In this document: positions 1-7,525 of the stretch, piece by piece
Position numbering within the stretch: position 1 is the first letter of the stretch
Layout of the letters: the number at the start of each line of letters is the position of its first letter
Assembly (NCBI GenBank): GCA_030149815.1
Contig: JASLHI010000027.1
Coordinates: 1-64,000 of the forward strand
DNA: 64,000 nucleotides
Source of the DNA: Aquirhabdus sp.
Lineage (GTDB): Bacteria; Pseudomonadota; Gammaproteobacteria; Pseudomonadales; Moraxellaceae
Direction: 5' to 3'
The notes under the pieces: model-generated
Told to the model about the DNA's origin: nothing
The model's input: the letters and a program-made list of their open reading frames with translations, nothing else
The model's database searches: none
Position numbers and translations under genes: made by a program

Positions 1-120
1 AAATACAACGGAATTGATCGAAAAACATTTCCCTTGTTTCTTAAAGAATGTGAGTTTAGATTCAATTATGGGAGTCCAAAAGAGCAGCTAAAAACACTAC
101 TCATTTGGACAGAAATTTAA
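1..120 (+). CDS. IS1595 family transposase, C-terminal fragment (partial at window edge)
   Basis: Frame 1 is open from the first base to a TAA at 118-120, giving 39 residues that start KYNGIDRKTF and include FLKECEFRFN. This matches the end of the ISXO2/IS1595-type DDE transposase domain, where a KYNGI...F..FLKECEFRFN pattern is characteristic. The 5' part lies outside the window, so it is not known whether the full transposase is intact. It would catalyse cut-and-paste movement of the element. Confidence 0.7.
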   Translation, partial: KYNGIDRKTFPLFLKECEFRFNYGSPKEQLKTLLIWTEI

Positions 121-139
121 CCTGTTCTACTACAGCCCC
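1..139 (+). mobile_element. Right end of an IS1595-like insertion sequence
   Basis: The window opens inside an insertion sequence. The transposase C-terminus ends at 120, and the sequence just after it (about 126-139) reads as a terminal inverted repeat whose reverse complement begins GGGGCTGTAG. IS1595-family ends commonly begin GGGGCTG, which is a family fact from memory. The following bases 140-147 (AAGATTTT) would be the 8-bp target duplication typical of this family, but the left end lies outside the window so this cannot be confirmed. The element points rightward into the thiol-disulfide-like gene. Confidence 0.6.
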
Positions 140-244
140 AAGATTTTTATTATTGTTGCATTTTTTGGTGGTGCTTATACTTACTGGCACCACCATCATC
201 CTATAACGCAGTACAGTGCCGCAATTACTTCTAATGGTGGTACT

Positions 245-595
245 GTGACTTCTAGAAATAATGATGCTGAAGTAACGACAAATGGTTTTGTTTTACTACC
301 ACCTGCTCAGGGGCAAAACGCAACGACAGTCTATGTTGTTGCGGCTGAAGAATGTCCGCACGAAGATTCACAAAGAGCGGATTTACTTGCTAAAGATCTT
401 GCACAAAAAGGAATTCCTGTTGAGCGGATCCATAATGTAAGCTTCATTGTTAACAATCCGCAAGATAACTCAGCCATGCAACGCGTGGCGCCTATTATGG
501 AAGGTACATTACCTGTCGTTTTTATCAATGGTCACGCAAAATCGAATCCATCACTCAACGAAGTTGTTGCGGAATTTAATAATAATAAAAGGTAA
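245..595 (+). CDS. Membrane-anchored glutaredoxin/thioredoxin-fold protein, 5' end disrupted by IS
   Basis: From the GTG at 245 the protein has 116 residues. The open frame, however, extends back through 140 and reads KIFIIVAFFGGAYTYW before HHHHPI, an evident N-terminal membrane anchor, and no ATG precedes it. The IS end abuts at 139, so the native start codon was probably separated from the gene by insertion after the first few codons. The globular part has a single-Cys CPHE motif followed by a helix, and a later TLPVVFING segment resembling the cis-Pro strand of glutaredoxins. A thiol-disulfide role is inferred. Expression now would need a start supplied by the IS end or an internal GTG lacking the anchor. 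It may be a pseudogene. Confidence 0.55.
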   Translation: MTSRNNDAEVTTNGFVLLPPAQGQNATTVYVVAAEECPHEDSQRADLLAKDLAQKGIPVERIHNVSFIVNNPQDNSAMQRVAPIMEGTLPVVFINGHAKSNPSLNEVVAEFNNNKR

Positions 596-715
596 AATCT
601 TCGGCACACCATTAATGTCAATAGTGCTTAAAATTTATGATTCTTAAAGTTGAAATAACAAAACTATAAACATTTAAAAGAAACAGCTTGGATTTATTCT
701 AATAACAAAAATAAT

Positions 716-829
<114 letters not shown>

Positions 830-842
830 CATTGAGCAAGCA

Positions 843-870
843 ATTATAGCGAAACCACTGTTGTTTACAA
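843..870 (-). promoter_or_regulatory. Promoter of 4.5S RNA
   Basis: On the minus strand a -35 TTGTAA (865-870) is separated by 16 bp from a perfect -10 TATAAT (843-848). Transcription would start around 834-837, close to the predicted 5' end of the SRP RNA. The consensus -10 suits a strongly expressed stable RNA. Confidence 0.7.
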
Positions 871-1104
871 GAAGATTTTTAACATTTTTCCAGAATTTAA
901 GTTTTAATTCTGGATAGAAGCCCCCATTGATTAATTACTAAACGCAAAAGTCACCAGAACATCGTATTTCGTCACAAGACATTCACAGGATTGTTAGGCA
1001 ATTTCATAGTTCGCATGGTGATGACATGCGCTATCGTTAAATCCAGACATCTTATAAATGAGATTTCAGCGCGTTATCTCACCCATCATTGAGTATCAAT
1101 CCTC

Positions 1105-2196
1105 ATGCTAAAGTCAGCCTTGTCAAACCTTACATTTGAAACACCGACGACATCTACAGAAAACGATATCTCTCAAAAAACAACCTTCCTCGCGACAGAT
1201 ACTCGCTTAAAAGAAACGCTATCAACGCCTATCTTCAAACCTTCAGTTGTCGCTCACAACAAATCAAACCGACATCGCCATCCATGGCCTATCCCTAAAC
1301 GTGGCATGACCGTCGCAGAGTGGTTGATCAACCGCCGCAAAGCCGAATGGCCAACATGGGAAGATAATGTCCCAGTAGACACATTACCTAAGGCAAGACC
1401 TGATGCATCAATCAATGATTGGAAAATCTGGTTTGTGGGCCATGCAACGGTTTTAGTTCAAATTGGACCATACAACTTTCTGACAGACCCCGTTTGGGCA
1501 ATGCGTGCAAGTCCTGCCGCTTTTGCTGGTCCAAAACGCGTGCGTCCTGCGGGTATTGCATTAGAAGACTTACCAACGATCGATGCCATTTTACTGAGCC
1601 ACAATCATTATGATCACTTAGACAAAGCTTCGCTAAGTTGGTTATACGCCCGTGACCGCATGCCCATTTATTCAGGTCTTGGAAACGGTCACTATATTGA
1701 TGCTCACATGCGCGTAATTGAATTGGATTGGTGGGAGTCAATCAACTTTCATAAAGATGATCGACTTAAAATCGTCTTCACGCCTGCACAACATTTTTCT
1801 GGTCGCGGTATCAAAGATACCAATATGGCGCTGTGGGGTGGACTATCCATTCTCACACCTGATGATCATCTATTTTTTGCTGGTGATACAGGTTATGCAC
1901 ATCATTTTGCAGAAATTCGAGAGCGACTTGGCGCACCTCGTCTTGCACTCTTGCCAATCGGCGCATATGAACCACGTGCCGTTATGCATGCAATGCACAT
2001 GAATCCAACCGATGCTGTACAAGCGCATCAAGACTTAAAGGCCACCAAATCATTTGCCATTCATCATCGTACATTTCAGTTAACCGATGAAGCCATGAAT
2101 CAACCCTTATTAGACCTTGCAAAAGCCCTAAACCGAGCAAACTTACCTGCCCACTCCTTTGCAACGCCTACCGAAGGAGAAATGGTGCTGGCGTAA
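1105..2196 (+). CDS. Metallo-beta-lactamase-fold hydrolase (NAPE-PLD/UlaG-like)
   Basis: The protein has 363 residues. The beta-lactamase fold starts near residue 108 (FVGHATVLVQ, LTDPVW). The metal motif SHNHYDHLD at about 165-173 supplies the H-x-H-x-D-H ligands. Further candidate ligands are in FFAGDTGY and FAIHHRTF. The HATVLI...TDPVW pattern belongs to the group of N-acyl-phosphatidylethanolamine phospholipase D-like and lactonase-like enzymes. The substrate is unknown. The first ~100 residues are a polar extension with no clear signal peptide. It stands alone, with its own terminator downstream. Confidence 0.85.
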   Translation: MLKSALSNLTFETPTTSTENDISQKTTFLATDTRLKETLSTPIFKPSVVAHNKSNRHRHPWPIPKRGMTVAEWLINRRKAEWPTWEDNVPVDTLPKARPDASINDWKIWFVGHATVLVQIGPYNFLTDPVWAMRASPAAFAGPKRVRPAGIALEDLPTIDAILLSHNHYDHLDKASLSWLYARDRMPIYSGLGNGHYIDAHMRVIELDWWESINFHKDDRLKIVFTPAQHFSGRGIKDTNMALWGGLSILTPDDHLFFAGDTGYAHHFAEIRERLGAPRLALLPIGAYEPRAVMHAMHMNPTDAVQAHQDLKATKSFAIHHRTFQLTDEAMNQPLLDLAKALNRANLPAHSFATPTEGEMVLA

Positions 2197-2288
2197 CTCA
2201 AACCATTCAACACGCTGTCCACTATAAAAAAATTAATACTTTTATAACGACATGCAATAACAGACCACGATATGATATTCCCAAAGCC

Positions 2289-2327
2289 AGCACCTGACCG
2301 CTTGACAGACGCAAGGTGCTTTTTATT
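2289..2327 (+). terminator. Rho-independent terminator after the metallo-hydrolase gene
   Basis: AGCACCT (2289-2295) pairs with AGGTGCT (2314-2320), followed directly by TTTTATT. The 18-nt loop can form a small secondary stem (CTTG/CAAG). Confidence 0.7.
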
Positions 2328-2385
2328 GAGATCGTTTTATTGCATGATACTTTGAGTGCTCACCTGCTTGGATTGAATTTTAACT

Positions 2386-3474
2386 ATGCAAAACCCAATA
2401 CAGAACACAATACAGAAAACCACACAACTGATGCAGCCATTCACTCGCTTGCAATCATTAGCAGTGCATGGATCACGCATAGGGTTAAGCAGCATTTGTT
2501 TGGCAATCATGGCGAGCCTATCTGCTCATGCAAATATTCCTGTTGAATCACGTCCACTTTCACAGCCAGCGGCACCTGTTGTCAGCACAGACAGCAACCA
2601 AGCCTCACAACTTTGGCTACTCACTCAAAAAATTCAGAAGCTCGAAGAAGATGTTCGCATTCTGCGGGGAAAAGTTGAAAGCCACGACAACGATATTGAT
2701 CAGCTCCAAAAGGATGCAAAAAATCATTTTGTTGACTTTGACCAACGTCTTGGACAAGTACAAGATGATGTTAAAAAACTACAAGGTGGTACAGGACAAG
2801 CAGCTGTAGCAGACAACCCAACAAATTCACAAACTCAGAATACCGTAGCACCGAATACCACATCGCAAAATCCAGTTGTCGGAAATGGTACAGCCACGAC
2901 AGATGAAGCCGATAAAGTTGCATATATTACAGCGTATGAAGCCTATAAAACAGGCGGTGCAGCTCAAGCCATTGCGCCGATGAAAAAATTTATTAATGAT
3001 TATCCACAAAGTCAGTATGTGCCAAATGCTTATTATTGGCTGGGTGAGTTCAATCTCGCTGTGAATCCACCAAACTTTGCTGTCGCAACAACAAACTTTA
3101 AGATCGTCACAAGCAAATATCCAAAATCCGCTAAAGCAGCAGCAGCAACATATCGCTTAGCAACCCTTGCTGATGTCGATCAACACCAAGCCACCGCCAT
3201 TGCACTCATGAAGACCTTGGTCAAGAACTACCCAGGTACACAAGAAGCTGGATTTGCGACAGACTATCTCAAATCTCATGCTACAGCGACTGTAGACAAG
3301 AAGCCTGAAACAGACAAATCTGAAAAAACCGATACCAGAAAACCTGAAAAAGTAGACACCAAGAAAACTGAAAAAGCAGATAAGACACAATCTCACAAAG
3401 TGGAAGCAACAGAAAAACACAAGAAAACTGTTAAAAAAGTGAAAGACTCTGATAACGGTGATGATAATACTTAA
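2386..3474 (+). CDS. cpoB: Exported TPR protein of the CpoB/YbgF type
   Basis: The product has 362 residues. After a long N-terminal signal region (hydrophobic stretch near residues 33-48, possible cleavage after AHA) comes a coiled-coil segment (LTQKIQKLEEDVRILRGKVE and LDQ-type heptads, about 80-132). A Thr/Gln/Asn-rich linker follows, then three Tol-Pal-associated TPR repeats of the YEAYKTGG..FINDYPQSQYVPNAYYWLGE type (about 182-300). CpoB-family proteins are periplasmic and coordinate peptidoglycan synthesis with Tol-Pal constriction. Unusually, the gene is not beside tol-pal here, and it carries a C-terminal Lys/Asp/Thr-rich repetitive tail (about 305-362). An internal ATG at 2431 is an alternative start; neither has a strong ribosome-binding site. 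Confidence 0.8.
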   Translation: MQNPIQNTIQKTTQLMQPFTRLQSLAVHGSRIGLSSICLAIMASLSAHANIPVESRPLSQPAAPVVSTDSNQASQLWLLTQKIQKLEEDVRILRGKVESHDNDIDQLQKDAKNHFVDFDQRLGQVQDDVKKLQGGTGQAAVADNPTNSQTQNTVAPNTTSQNPVVGNGTATTDEADKVAYITAYEAYKTGGAAQAIAPMKKFINDYPQSQYVPNAYYWLGEFNLAVNPPNFAVATTNFKIVTSKYPKSAKAAAATYRLATLADVDQHQATAIALMKTLVKNYPGTQEAGFATDYLKSHATATVDKKPETDKSEKTDTRKPEKVDTKKTEKADKTQSHKVEATEKHKKTVKKVKDSDNGDDNT

Positions 3475-3515
3475 ATTAGTTTATCTATCGCTTTTTTAGG
3501 TCTCATATAAGAGCA

Positions 3516-4268
3516 ATGAATATGTTAGTACATACAGCATTTCTGAATAACAGAAAAATACAATTACGTCCAAATAAAATGTCTATCGCCACATTGGCGT
3601 TGATGACTTTATTATTCTCCGCTCCGTCGTTTGCAGAAAACCCAGAACATCGAATCATTTCACTACAAGCCGAAACCAGTCGAGAAGTGCAAAATGATCA
3701 AATGCAAGCCACACTGTATACCGAGTTGAACGACGCTAACCCTACTGTTTTAGCAAAGCAAACTGCACAGATTATCAATCGTGCAATGGAACTTGCCAAA
3801 GCCTATCCGACTGTTCATGTAAATAATGGCTCGCAAAATACTTACCCTATCTATGGTGATAAAAACAAGCTCACAGACTGGCGTAGCCGCGCTGAAATCC
3901 AGCTAAAAACATCTGATTTCAAAGCAGGCAGTGAATTGATCGCTCAGCTACAGACCAACATGCAGCTGGATGGTGTGAACTTCTCGGTATCAAATGAACA
4001 ACGCACTAAAGTTGAAAATGAACTAATGACTGAAATTACAGGCATCTTTCGTGCGCGTGCCACTCAACTTCAGCAAGCTTGGGGCGCAAATAAATATGAG
4101 CTGGTCAACATGAACATCAATAGCAGCAGCGATATGCCTCGTCCCTATCCGATGATGCTACGTGCAGCAAAATTTGATGCCGCCAATGCAGCACCAGCAC
4201 CTCAGACCATTGAAAGTGGTAACAGTCGTGTAGTCGTCAATGCGAATGGAAGTATCCAGCTGCAGTAA
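3516..4268 (+). CDS. Periplasmic SIMPL-domain (DUF541) protein
   Basis: The protein has 250 residues. Its N-terminal signal peptide has a hydrophobic core around SIATLALMTLLF and likely cleavage after PSFA. The mature part begins HRIISLQAETSREVQNDQ and continues with the alternating beta/helix pattern of SIMPL proteins, including the TDWRSRAEIQLKTSDF block and the late GANKYELVNMNI segment. SIMPL proteins are outer-membrane or periplasmic proteins of poorly defined function, some linked to oxidative stress. The gene lies 41 bp after the CpoB-like gene and may be co-transcribed with it. A bidirectional terminator follows. Confidence 0.85.
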   Translation: MNMLVHTAFLNNRKIQLRPNKMSIATLALMTLLFSAPSFAENPEHRIISLQAETSREVQNDQMQATLYTELNDANPTVLAKQTAQIINRAMELAKAYPTVHVNNGSQNTYPIYGDKNKLTDWRSRAEIQLKTSDFKAGSELIAQLQTNMQLDGVNFSVSNEQRTKVENELMTEITGIFRARATQLQQAWGANKYELVNMNINSSSDMPRPYPMMLRAAKFDAANAAPAPQTIESGNSRVVVNANGSIQLQ

Positions 4269-4289
4269 CTCGGAACCTTACTCCCAACA

Positions 4290-4322
4290 AAAAAGCCCGA
4301 TTCTATGAAACGGGCTTTTTTA
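4290..4322. terminator. Bidirectional terminator between the SIMPL gene and lpxA
   Basis: AAAAAGCCCG (4290-4299) and CGGGCTTTTT (4311-4320) form a perfect 10-bp stem with A and T tracts on both sides. It serves the converging SIMPL gene (plus) and the lpxA end of the large cluster (minus). Confidence 0.85.
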
Positions 4323-4337
4323 TATCTTCTTGTGACC

Positions 4338-5183
4338 TTAGCGCGTTATACCTCGATCAGAGCGCTGTAAAGAATCAATTAACAATTGCACCTCAGGATG
4401 CTGCGGCAAGATATCTTCGATTAACGCCACAATTGCCTGTTCTTTGGTTAAACCCTGACGATAAACAATCTTAAATGCATGTTTTAACGCTGTAATCGTT
4501 TCAGAAGACCATCCACGACGACGCATCCCCTCAAAGTTCATACCATGCGCTTTAGAAGGATTACCCGATGCCATCACGTATGCAGGCACATCCTTCACAA
4601 TCAAACTTGCACCGCCCACCATTGAATATGAATCTAAACGACAGAACTGATGGATTCCAGAGTTTCCACCAACAATCACAGAATCCCCAATTTTGACGTG
4701 ACCAGCAATGCCTACATTATTGGCAAATACACAGCCACTGCCAATCACACAATCATGTGCAACATGGGTATTGACCATAAATAAATTGTTATTACCAACT
4801 TTAGTCAGTCCTTCATCTTGAATCGTCCCACGATGAAAGGTACACGACTCACGAATCACATTATCATCGCCAACTTCTAACCAAGTTTCTTCGCCAAGAT
4901 ATTTTAAATCCTGACAATCTTCACCAATGGTCGCAAATTGAAAAATACGATTTCGTGCACCGATTCGAGTCCAACGACTGATCACCACATGCGGTCCAAT
5001 ATGATTATCTGCACCAATCATCACATCAGGACCAACAATCGAATAAGGACCGATTGTGGTAGATGGGTCAATTTGAGCACTGGGATCAATAATTGCTGTT
5101 GGATGAATTAAAGGATGACTCGTTGCATCAATGACCTGAGTTCGTGGAGATACATCTGGGGTATGACCTGATGCAAAACTCAT
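4338..5183 (-). CDS. lpxA: Acyl-[ACP]-UDP-N-acetylglucosamine O-acyltransferase
   Basis: First step of lipid A synthesis: transfer of a 3-hydroxyacyl chain from ACP to UDP-GlcNAc in the cytoplasm. The 281-residue protein has a left-handed parallel beta-helix of hexapeptide repeats (IHPTAIIDPSAQID, IGPYSIVG and so on) and the catalytic histidine block THVAHDCVIG, followed by GGNSGIHQFCRL and a helical C-terminal domain (GWSSETITALKHAFKIVY). The N-terminus has about 20 extra residues before the usual start. The start codon overlaps the fabZ stop in an ATGA arrangement, implying translational coupling. lpxB does not follow; the next gene converges. Confidence 0.97.
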   Translation of the reverse strand: MSFASGHTPDVSPRTQVIDATSHPLIHPTAIIDPSAQIDPSTTIGPYSIVGPDVMIGADNHIGPHVVISRWTRIGARNRIFQFATIGEDCQDLKYLGEETWLEVGDDNVIRESCTFHRGTIQDEGLTKVGNNNLFMVNTHVAHDCVIGSGCVFANNVGIAGHVKIGDSVIVGGNSGIHQFCRLDSYSMVGGASLIVKDVPAYVMASGNPSKAHGMNFEGMRRRGWSSETITALKHAFKIVYRQGLTKEQAIVALIEDILPQHPEVQLLIDSLQRSDRGITR

Positions 5184-5656
5184 TTCGCATCCTCCGTTTT
5201 CTGCTCGATCACCATGATCTCAGCGCTTGCCGCCAATTCATCACCAACACGAACCTGACAAGCAAACTTATAGATTTTTTGTTTTGCCGTAATAATTTCT
5301 GCCGTAATTGTCAAGGTATCACCAGGCACAACTCGACGTTTAAAACGTAATTTATCCACTCCTGCAAATAAATAAATATAACCATCTGCAGGACGTTTTT
5401 GCTCAGTAATGAACCCCAAAATTCCAGAAACTTGCGCCATAGCCTCTAACATTAAGACACCAGGCATAATCGGCATTTCAGGAAAGTGACCTTGAAAAAA
5501 TTCTTCATTGACGGTCACATTTTTAATCGCAGTAATTGACTTTCCAGGCTCTACAGCAATCACTCTGTCAACCATGAGAAACGGATAACGCTGTGGTAGA
5601 AACTCTCGAATAGTTTCAATATACATCGGTATTGCGACTGGAAAAGATATGCTCAT
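5180..5656 (-). CDS. fabZ: 3-hydroxyacyl-[acyl-carrier-protein] dehydratase FabZ
   Basis: Dehydrates 3-hydroxyacyl-ACP in fatty acid elongation and competes with LpxA for the same substrate. The 158-residue hot-dog-fold protein shows the active-site pair: His in GHFPEMPIMPG and Glu in LMLEAMAQ. LPQRYPFLMVDRV near the N-terminus is the standard family opening. It is coupled to lpxA by a 4-bp overlap. The 224-bp gap upstream, before lpxD, is wider than elsewhere in the cluster, so a separate promoter is possible. Confidence 0.97.
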   Translation of the reverse strand: MSISFPVAIPMYIETIREFLPQRYPFLMVDRVIAVEPGKSITAIKNVTVNEEFFQGHFPEMPIMPGVLMLEAMAQVSGILGFITEQKRPADGYIYLFAGVDKLRFKRRVVPGDTLTITAEIITAKQKIYKFACQVRVGDELAASAEIMVIEQKTEDAK

Positions 5657-5880
5657 AAAAAACAGACTTCTGTATTGTGTCTATGCATCTGATGCATTTC
5701 ATCACATTTTATTTTGTCTACGTCTAAACACTGTCAGGAATAGAAAGTTGACTCAATAAAATTGTTTTGAGTAAAAACAAAATCACATCAGATGAGTGAG
5801 ATCTAAGTAAATTTTTTCAGTAAATGGCTCATATTCATGGGCTTATCATATTTACTGTATGTCAGTAACTCAAAATGTAA

Positions 5881-6966
5881 CTATTGATTACCAAGTTGTG
5901 ATTCTAAACGTTTCAGTGTAACTTGCAACTCTTTGATTTGTGCAGCCATCTCGCCAAGATGTCTCACTCGCACGGCATTCTTACGCCATGTCGATGTTTT
6001 TTCATACGCAGAACCTGATGAATAACTTCCAGACTCCTTGATCGTTCCAGTAATCATACTCATGCCAGTAATATGCACACGATCCGTAATTTCAAGATGC
6101 CCCGCTATTCCAACTAGACCACCAATAACACAATGCGATCCAATTTTCACACTACCGGCAATACCAGTTCCTGCCGCAATTGCAGTATGCGCACCTATAT
6201 TGACGTTATGACCAATCTGAACAAGGTTATCAATAATGACACCATCGCCAATCGTTGTATCATCAAGCGCGCCACGATCAATCGTCGTATTTGCGCCAAT
6301 ACGCACACGGTCACCAATCATCACGCGACCTAACTGGACAATTCGATGCCACCTGCCTTCAGCAGTTGCAAAACCAAAACCTTCAGCACCGATAACCGCA
6401 CCGGCATGAACTCTTACTTGATGTCCTAATTGGCATCCATGATGAATAGTCACGCCATGCCCAATCCAACAAGATGTACCAACCATCACGCCACGACCAA
6501 TATGTACTGATGAGACCAGTACAGTATCGTCGCCAATCTGGACATCATCCTCAATCACAACGAATGCACCAATCGACACATTACGACCAATTCTTGCAGT
6601 TGGGGAAATTACAGCCGTCGGATGGATTGTCTTTTCTGTTGCAACTGATGGATCAAACAAATGCGTTAATTGAGCAAATGCCAAATACGGATTAGGCACA
6701 ATAATCGCTGAGCGCGCAAATGTATCTCGATCTGCACTAGTCACCAACACCGCACCTGCATTCGTAGTTTGTAACTGCCCTCGATATTGACTATTCGCTA
6801 AAAAACCTAAATTTGAGGCTCCAGCATTCGTCAGCGAGGAAAGTCCAGTGATCACAAGATTGGGATCACCAGAGACTACTGCTGATACCGCTAAAGGATC
6901 ACCGCCTTGACCAACAGTCTGTTGATTAAGGTACTGAGCAATGTCCTCTAGCGTAAAACTTTTCAT
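5881..6966 (-). CDS. lpxD: UDP-3-O-(3-hydroxyacyl)glucosamine N-acyltransferase
   Basis: Third step of lipid A synthesis. The 361-residue protein has an N-terminal uridine-binding domain (VSGDPNLVITGLSSLTNAG, LGFLANSQYRGQL), then a long hexapeptide beta-helix (IHPTAVISPTARIGRNVSIG onward) containing the catalytic histidine region VQIGHNVNIGAH. It ends with a coiled helix (GEMAAQIKELQVTLKRLESQL) involved in acyl-carrier contact and trimerisation. Its ATG overlaps the skp stop (TAATG), so it is coupled to skp. Confidence 0.97.
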   Translation of the reverse strand: MKSFTLEDIAQYLNQQTVGQGGDPLAVSAVVSGDPNLVITGLSSLTNAGASNLGFLANSQYRGQLQTTNAGAVLVTSADRDTFARSAIIVPNPYLAFAQLTHLFDPSVATEKTIHPTAVISPTARIGRNVSIGAFVVIEDDVQIGDDTVLVSSVHIGRGVMVGTSCWIGHGVTIHHGCQLGHQVRVHAGAVIGAEGFGFATAEGRWHRIVQLGRVMIGDRVRIGANTTIDRGALDDTTIGDGVIIDNLVQIGHNVNIGAHTAIAAGTGIAGSVKIGSHCVIGGLVGIAGHLEITDRVHITGMSMITGTIKESGSYSSGSAYEKTSTWRKNAVRVRHLGEMAAQIKELQVTLKRLESQLGNQ

Positions 6967-7469
6967 TATTTAGCCGCATTCAAACGGTCAGTGATTTTCT
7001 TGGTCAAATCCGCTGTTGGTGATGCCCAAATCACATATTTTTTCTCAATAATCACGTCGTAATTGCCTTCTTTACGTAGATCTTCGATGATTGATTCAAG
7101 TTTAGGCATAACTGTTTTCAGCATCGCAGTTTGTGCTTCTTCAATACGCTTTTGCACACCTTCTGCAGTACCGTTGTAATCATTTAGTTTAGTCTGGGCC
7201 TGAGCTTGTAATGCTTTTTTATCTGCATCACTCATCACTGAACCATCTTTCTGGAACTTATCCTGAATTGCAGTAATGTCTTTACGAAGTGCTTCCAAGT
7301 GATCGCGTTGTGGTTTAAGACTTGTATTCAGGCCTTCGATTGTTTGATGAGCAAGATTAGATGCCAACACCGCAGCTTGAGAATCTGCAACAGCAACATT
7401 ATTTGCAAATGCAGCAGGAGATAACACAACTGCCGCAGCTAAACCTAAACCTGTGATTAAAGAACGCAT
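6966..7469 (-). CDS. skp: Periplasmic chaperone Skp/OmpH
   Basis: Holds unfolded outer-membrane proteins on the way to the Bam complex. The start at 7469 was chosen because AAGGAG lies 8 bp upstream and the product begins MRSLITGLGL, a clean signal peptide cleaved near AFA. This gives 167 residues; a longer in-frame start at 7517 lacks this support. The mature part is helical and charged (SLKPQRDHLEALRKDITAIQ...KLNDYNGTAEGVQKRIEEAQ), typical of the Skp tentacles, and ends in the beta-core segment YDVIIEKKYVIWAS. It sits between bamA and lpxD as in many gammaproteobacteria. Confidence 0.95.
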   Translation of the reverse strand: MRSLITGLGLAAAVVLSPAAFANNVAVADSQAAVLASNLAHQTIEGLNTSLKPQRDHLEALRKDITAIQDKFQKDGSVMSDADKKALQAQAQTKLNDYNGTAEGVQKRIEEAQTAMLKTVMPKLESIIEDLRKEGNYDVIIEKKYVIWASPTADLTKKITDRLNAAK

Positions 7470-7525
7470 TATGTATCTCCTTGTAAAATGCATGCAAAAC
7501 AAATAAAAACCAAACAAACAAAAAT

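Noticed and set aside
5657..5880. Repeated ATGCAT motifs upstream of fabZ (ATGCATCTGATGCAT)
   Set aside because: Short and not placed at a clear promoter element; could be chance in AT-rich sequence.
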